Below are positions 59,049-64,000 of a stretch of DNA of 64,000 nucleotides, in pieces. Below the pieces are notes generated by a model. The model had not been told where the DNA came from. It saw nothing but the letters and a program-made list of their open reading frames with translations, and ran no database searches. Made by a program: the position numbers and the translations under genes. Within the stretch, counting starts at the first letter, position 1; the number at the start of each line of letters is the position of its first letter. Source of the DNA: Trichoplax adhaerens (taxonomy: Eukaryota; Placozoa; Uniplacotomia; Trichoplacea; Trichoplacidae); NCBI RefSeq assembly GCF_000150275.1, contig NW_002060948.1:631066-695065 (forward strand), read 5' to 3'.

Positions 59049-61692
59049 ATGACAACGACAGGTAAGTAATGATTGCAATCGTTTTCATCATTCTCTCGTT
59101 GCCATTACCAGTGATTGTTCACTGAGGTAGAATTCTCCATGGAGATGAATGTATTTGTTTGAATTGTTATTTTACAGCATCGGAATGGATGGAATTCTTC
59201 ATTGCAGCTGGAATCCCTTCTAGTCCTGCTTCAAAGTAAGAATTAGCGTCTTGTCTTCAAAAATCAATCGCTGATGGCACACTCGATGGTAGTAAGCCAT
59301 TGCAGTGAATCATAGACAAGTGCTATTTATCCTCTTAGAGTGTCCATAGTAGCAACAAGTAATGCTTGCTCCTATAACTTGAACTGGATGGAAATGGACT
59401 AGCCAAGAATGACCATCATCAGTCTGACTTGCTTTACTGCATGATAGGATGGAAAGAGAACTTGATTCGTAGGATAAATCAATGGAATCTTGTTGAAACT
59501 AGAAAGTCTATACTGTACATTTTCCACATCGATCGTATCATCACTATGTCTCCAAATTCCTTCAATGAGAATGGCTCTGTACACGCTACGTGTAAATATT
59601 ATCATGAATCGTTTACGATCATTTAGAAAGCCATGACAATAATCTGAGTTACTCCCCTTCTTGCCATCCATTTTCGATCGACGTCGACTCCATCTTGATT
59701 GCTTGGCTCAATTTTGAAATACTGTAACCTACAGTAATCATTTCTTACAGTAGATACAACTCTTAATGATATCCTTTGTTACCATTGCAATCAATCGACT
59801 TTATAACATAGCCAACCATTTTTACTCTACACTATCATGGTGGAGGAATACATCGGACTCCTTCAACTTCAAACATGAACCTATACGTCATGGAATAGCA
59901 TCATTTTCATGGTTAACCCATCGACTGTAGTATAAAAATAGGGTCAATCCATACCAGTTGAACTAATCTTCTGCTTATTCAAACTACTGTAATGGGTCGT
60001 GAAAAAACAATTTCTCATCAATACACGCTGATGCAAAACCTACTATACATCATTGCGTACATTATGATTATAATAAACACTCAATAGCAAAAGCTATTTA
60101 TAGCTATACATCGTCCGATCAGTCATGGTTACTAGTATACTTTCAAATGATCCATGTTTTTTCTTTTTGTCAAGAATACTGTGGCTGATATGTTTGAATC
60201 ACTTTTCTTTCTAGTTATGCCATATTATTCAGTGAGAACAGAATACATCGGAAAATGTTACCTGAATTAACAAAGGTATTTATCCAATCCCCAACAAGAT
60301 GATGGTGCTCTCGTTTCCTTCTTCCTTTGTAATTGAGACAGTGCATATTCGTCTACATACGAGTATATATATATACACACCAAATAGCAGTGATAGTCAG
60401 CAACAGTATCGTAGCTTATAAATAACAAAAAAGAACAATCATTTGCCATTTTTGACTGAAAGTACTGTTATGTCTATTATGATCTTGTGTAGGATATACT
60501 CAAGGAAATGGGAATTACTCCAATTGGCGATATGTTAGCTATTTTAAAGCATGCCAAAGAAGTTCATGACAACGTAAATTATTAGCTTGAACTCAATAGT
60601 TTTAGGTGTTTTTATTTTCACTAGCACTACCCATAGCCATATTGATTACTTTATACCAATAAGCCTAATTATTGATTGTATAATCTAAGAAATATGATCA
60701 ATCATGAAGTTGATACAATAACAAAGTCAACGTAATCTTTGCATTGCCTACAACATTGCCTCCCATAAAACAAACTCTCTGAAACTTGATTTCACATTTT
60801 ATCAGGAGATTATGAGAGGATTAGTATCGGATAACCCTAGATCAATTGATGGACCATGTAAGAAGAAAATCGCCATAAGCAAAGTCTTGAGCTAATATGA
60901 GTCTATTTAACGAATGTTTCTTTTATTTAGCAGCTAAGATGAGAATAGGGCCCACCAATATAAATGAAGTGAAAAAATCTCAAGAAGACACAGTGACTAC
61001 GAGCTCGCAGAAAAGCCGGGCCATGATTGCACCAACAGTTGCTCCAACATTAAAAATGGTGCAGTCTGCTACTGAGCAATCAGTAAAAGACGTTCGCAAG
61101 GCAACTGCACCAACTGCCACTAAACCAAGTAATACAAGGATAAGAATAAGAAGGATAGCCTTGAATTCACAAAATGGTGATTAAATGTAGTCATAGACTA
61201 TTGCATCTACTCGTTGAAGACAATACTTTAACCTGTTCAGAATCCATGAAATTAGTCATTAACAAGTATGATCAACATCATGTTATTTTAGGTAGCCACT
61301 CTGGAAAACAGTCTGTATTTGATCGATTAGGCGCTTCACAAAGTGAACAAATTGCTAAGGTGGCATCTCATCCTGTTAGGGAAACCCATTCAGTTTTTAA
61401 ACGTTTAGGGGGTATTCAGCATGATAACAGTACCTCTGCCAAGGATAGACTTCAACCAAGCGTTAAAATTAATAGAAAAGGTTTATCCACTGTTGATATA
61501 AGACAAGTTAAATTAGGCTCCATGAAACGACCAACCGAAGCGAAAAAACCCAGGGCTAGCATGACAAAAGCTGAAAAAGTTGCTTTAGCACGAAGTGACC
61601 AACTTGGCAATCAAGAAAGCGCTCTGAGTAGATTAGGAGGAAGTAATCCAGCGGCTACTACAGCTAGAAGACTTATTATACGAAAGAGATGA
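59049..61692 (+). CDS. C19orf47: C19orf47-like SAM-domain protein
   Basis: Seven exons give 287 residues in phase: 59049-59061, 59178-59235, 60215-60275, 60493-60573, 60806-60857, 60931-61128 and 61292-61692. Exons 2-4 encode a SAM-type helical domain (SEWMEFFIAAGIP, NYAILFSENRI, LKEMGITPIGDMLAILKHAK) very like the start of human C19orf47, a little-studied, probably nuclear protein. The second half is basic and disordered, with three spaced copies of a short motif: SVFDRLG, SVFKRLG and SALSRLG; C19orf47 carries similar S-V-F-x-R-L-G repeats. The first exon holds only four codons and one base. The exon 6 acceptor is a TAGCAG tandem (60931 or 60934), and both choices keep frame, differing by one residue. 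AATAAA lies at 61774, about 80 bp after the stop. Function is unknown. Confidence 0.88.
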
Positions 61693-61773
61693 AGTATACA
61701 GTGTTGTAGCTGTTGGCACAACTCGAATCTACAATCAAATTATTTAATTCATTAATGACACCTCATTCTGTAT

Positions 61774-61779
61774 AATAAA
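61774..61779 (+). promoter_or_regulatory. Probable poly(A) signal of the C19orf47-like gene
   Basis: AATAAA about 80 bases after the stop codon at 61692, in the expected position for a short 3' UTR. Confidence 0.5.
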
Positions 61780-62790
61780 GCGACAGTAAAAGTTCTTCTG
61801 TATTATTGGACTATAATGGTACCCTTTTTTTTTAGTTTTATAACATTTCAAGCTTAGCTTTACTGGATATCCAATCTCGAACGTTATTCCTCTTGCGTAA
61901 TTCCAATTCAACGATCAGAGAATATTATCTAGTAAATTTACTATCATTTGTTTGACTTTCTCATCTTATGGACTGCACAATTCTATAATAGTCATATTAG
62001 TAAATTGATGTGTTGTTGTGATAGGAAGCATCGACAGTATCATTCAATCTTGGAACTATTATTTGTTTGCTTTAGTGACTATGTAGTAAGTTCGTATGGC
62101 ATTTTTTTTATCAACTGTTTAGTCTGTTTATTAATTAATATCCATTGGTAACTCAATTTAAATGATACATCAAAGTGTTTATAAAAGAAGCAAACGCATT
62201 ACATACAGTCAATTTAAAAAGTAACCATCTGATCGAACTACTGTAGCATTTTGTCAGCGATATTTTCAAGGAAACCAAACATACTTTGGTGTATCCGATT
62301 GTAATAAACCATGATCTTATTGTCAATGGATTACAGCAATTTCCACATTATTGACTTTAAATGGAGCTATAAGAATTTCAAAGTCTTAAAATACAATTGC
62401 ACGATTAACTATTCAGGTATAGTCTATACTAGTATAGCATGATATCAATCGTTATAGCTTTGGTAAATTAATAGACTCTTCTCTAATCCTTTAAACTATA
62501 CTTGTAATGAGTGTCATTGAATTCGTCCCAAATGAAAGTAACGTTGGACGCTGTTTTCAATGATTAGTATCTGCATCGACTTTTAAATTGTTATTGGCTA
62601 GAGCAAGAATATCCAAGTTTGCATATGTAACAGCAGCATTAGATTATGTCCATTCCTTTCATAGCTAAAGCATAGTATATTTCTTCTGTCAACATGCACA
62701 TGGACGTATAAGGAAAGTGTTGCAGTCATGGATGACATTCTAATAGTACAATAATAAATAGGACTTGAAATCCGCTTAATCTGTAGGCTT
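61780..62790. other. Convergent spacer, C19orf47-like / UQCC3-like
   Basis: AT-rich tail-to-tail gap with no GTAC-W elements and no recognised coding exon. The 67-codon frame at 61948-62151 is rich in Cys, Ile and Phe and looks random. Confidence 0.45.
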
Positions 62791-63854
62791 CTATCCTTTC
62801 TTTGGTTTAGCTAACCAGATTGGTTCTTCCGATTCTGCGGCTCTTTTAAGAGCTTTCAATATTTCAGTTTGACGCTGCTGTTGGGCTTTCATGATAGCAG
62901 GATTACTTTCAGGCAACTCCTGAGAATGAAGTGGACAAATGAAAAAATAGCCTTGTGAGTTATTTTTCCTCTACCAAAGGTAGATCAATATCAGATTATG
63001 GTAAGATTGGTGTAAAATTGATTACTCTCCATGGTTCATAAATACAGTAATGGATGTCAAGGCGGTGATCATTACTATTGCATACAATCACTGTCATTTG
63101 CCGTGCAACTTGAATCATGATCAAATGGATACTACCAATACTAAAACTAGACGGGAAAGATTCAAAGTGTAAACAGACTATGTATGCACTGAATATTATT
63201 ATTCCTTTCCTTCTATTATCTATTTTCAAGGTATTACGGTACTTGGACAAATTCAGTATATCTTGCAAGGTAGAAGTTAGCTTTGCTATCAGTGGGACAA
63301 GAAAGTAGAATGTACATCGTCTCCATATCTACATTAACAGAGACTATCGCATTAACTTTACTGTATCCTGTAGAAGATTAAGAGTAGTACTCTATCGTTA
63401 ATTGAAACTATAAGACCACTTTTTAAACTTTATCTTGAATAGACATCTATGATGAATGCGTATACTATACACTTTTACATATAACTTAATCATCCTTGCG
63501 CTGACACTTTTGCGTTGCATCGAGCGATGAAAGAGATGCTTATACTGTCAGTGCGTTGCAAAGTTGAAAGAGGCATAGGACAACTTTCACCTCGTTTATA
63601 ATACTATTCGTTCCATTATGCACTAAACTATCTCATTATAGACTGGTATATTGGATAGGCTAGCAGTCTATCACGTCGATTGTATACAATAAATATGGAA
63701 AATGAGCACCAGAGTGAAGAATTTTACATTAGCCATCAACTACCTTGAGCAGCTCCTGTTCATTCGGTTTAGTCACTCTCATCAAACCCCATCCAGCAAG
63801 GACGGTTAAGGTTGTTATTCCTATCGTCATACCAATCTTAGCAATGGTACTCAT
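62791..63854 (-). CDS. UQCC3: UQCC3-like complex III assembly factor
   Basis: Short mitochondrial inner-membrane protein similar to UQCC3 (C11orf83; yeast Cbp4-like), which helps assemble cytochrome bc1 around cytochrome b. Two exons, 63854-63744 and 62919-62791, give 79 residues; the intron is phase 0 (CTCAAG|GTAGTT ... CTCAG|GAGTTG). Residues about 5-25 (AKIGMTIGITTLTVLAGWGL) form one transmembrane span. It is followed by RVTKPNEQELLKELPESNPA, matching the UQCC3 pattern VTPGE...EMLKEMP, then a charged amphipathic helix (QQQRQTEILKALKRAAES) and the conserved late Trp in EEPIWLAK. Human UQCC3 is slightly longer (about 93 residues). No cleavable presequence is evident, as expected for this family. 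Convergent with the C19orf47-like gene. Confidence 0.85.
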
Positions 63855-64000
63855 CTTCTAATACTTTCTAGCTTGAATTCAGTCGCAATTAATTGAAATA
63901 CAGCCGTTCAATTCGATCTTACTCCTCGATTTGCAAAGATTTTGATGATTTTGTCCGCTTGCAATGTCCAATTTCTCTCTGTCGATTGGATGCTTGTTGT
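63855..64000. other. 5' flank of UQCC3-like gene
   Basis: Promoter side of the UQCC3-like gene, cut by the window end. Pyrimidine-rich on the plus strand; no element recognised. Confidence 0.3.

Overview
The window is animal nuclear DNA. It is AT-rich, its protein genes are cut into many small exons by short introns, and the gene set is metazoan (YY1, NVL, annexin, ITPK1, STIP1, SLC25A29, HARBI1, C19orf47 and UQCC3 homologues). Protein-level similarity to vertebrate orthologues is high, there is little transposon bulk and gene spacing is compact. A placozoan (Trichoplax or Hoilungia) fits best, but that is an inference from overall character. Exon models were built by hand from GT/AG sites, phase continuity and recognisable family sequence.

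Layout. 1-1191 (-): 5' part of an STIP1/HOP co-chaperone, running off the left edge. 5048-6286 (+): single-exon secreted serpin. 8465-12397 (+): YY1 in 8 exons, with a four-copy tandem repeat just upstream and a TISU/YY1-site-like element on its own ATG. 15.2-15.5 kb (-): orphan coding-like exons. 17112-20805 (+): annexin A7/A11-like gene with a YPP-rich N-terminal tail. 21.6-22.5 kb: a compact structured-RNA candidate, a long foldback and diverged tandem repeats. 22750-28826 (+): NVL, 21 exons, complete. 29454-32366 (-): SLC25A29-like mitochondrial carrier whose first exon was not found. 32.4-37.6 kb: repeat-rich divergent intergenic region. 37599-44918 (+): ITPK1, 12 exons including a 25-nt microexon. 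46.7-47.7 kb (-): tentative profilin-like exons. 49904-50266 (+): small two-TM protein. 52425-54911 (-): HARBI1-like gene that has lost the catalytic triad. 55.7-57.6 kb: ten-copy satellite with two alternating unit types. 59049-61692 (+): C19orf47-like SAM-domain protein. 62791-63854 (-): UQCC3-like complex III assembly factor.

The genes do not form one pathway; this is ordinary eukaryotic housekeeping content: chaperone, ribosome-biogenesis AAA ATPase, inositol phosphate kinase, two mitochondrial proteins and Polycomb-linked YY1. No CRISPR array, operon, phage or bacterial feature is seen.

The most unusual signal is non-genic. Islands built almost wholly of the self-complementary tetramer GTAC joined by A or T (core TACTGTACAGTA, a perfect palindrome) recur at 3.0-4.9, 14.8-15.2, 22.56-22.61, 34.3-37.1 and 57.9-58.9 kb. 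They are rare elsewhere, lie between genes on the 5' sides of genes, and are absent from the two shortest convergent gaps (28.8-29.5 and 61.7-62.8 kb). They also create false ORFs rich in Y, C, T, V, L, S and Q.
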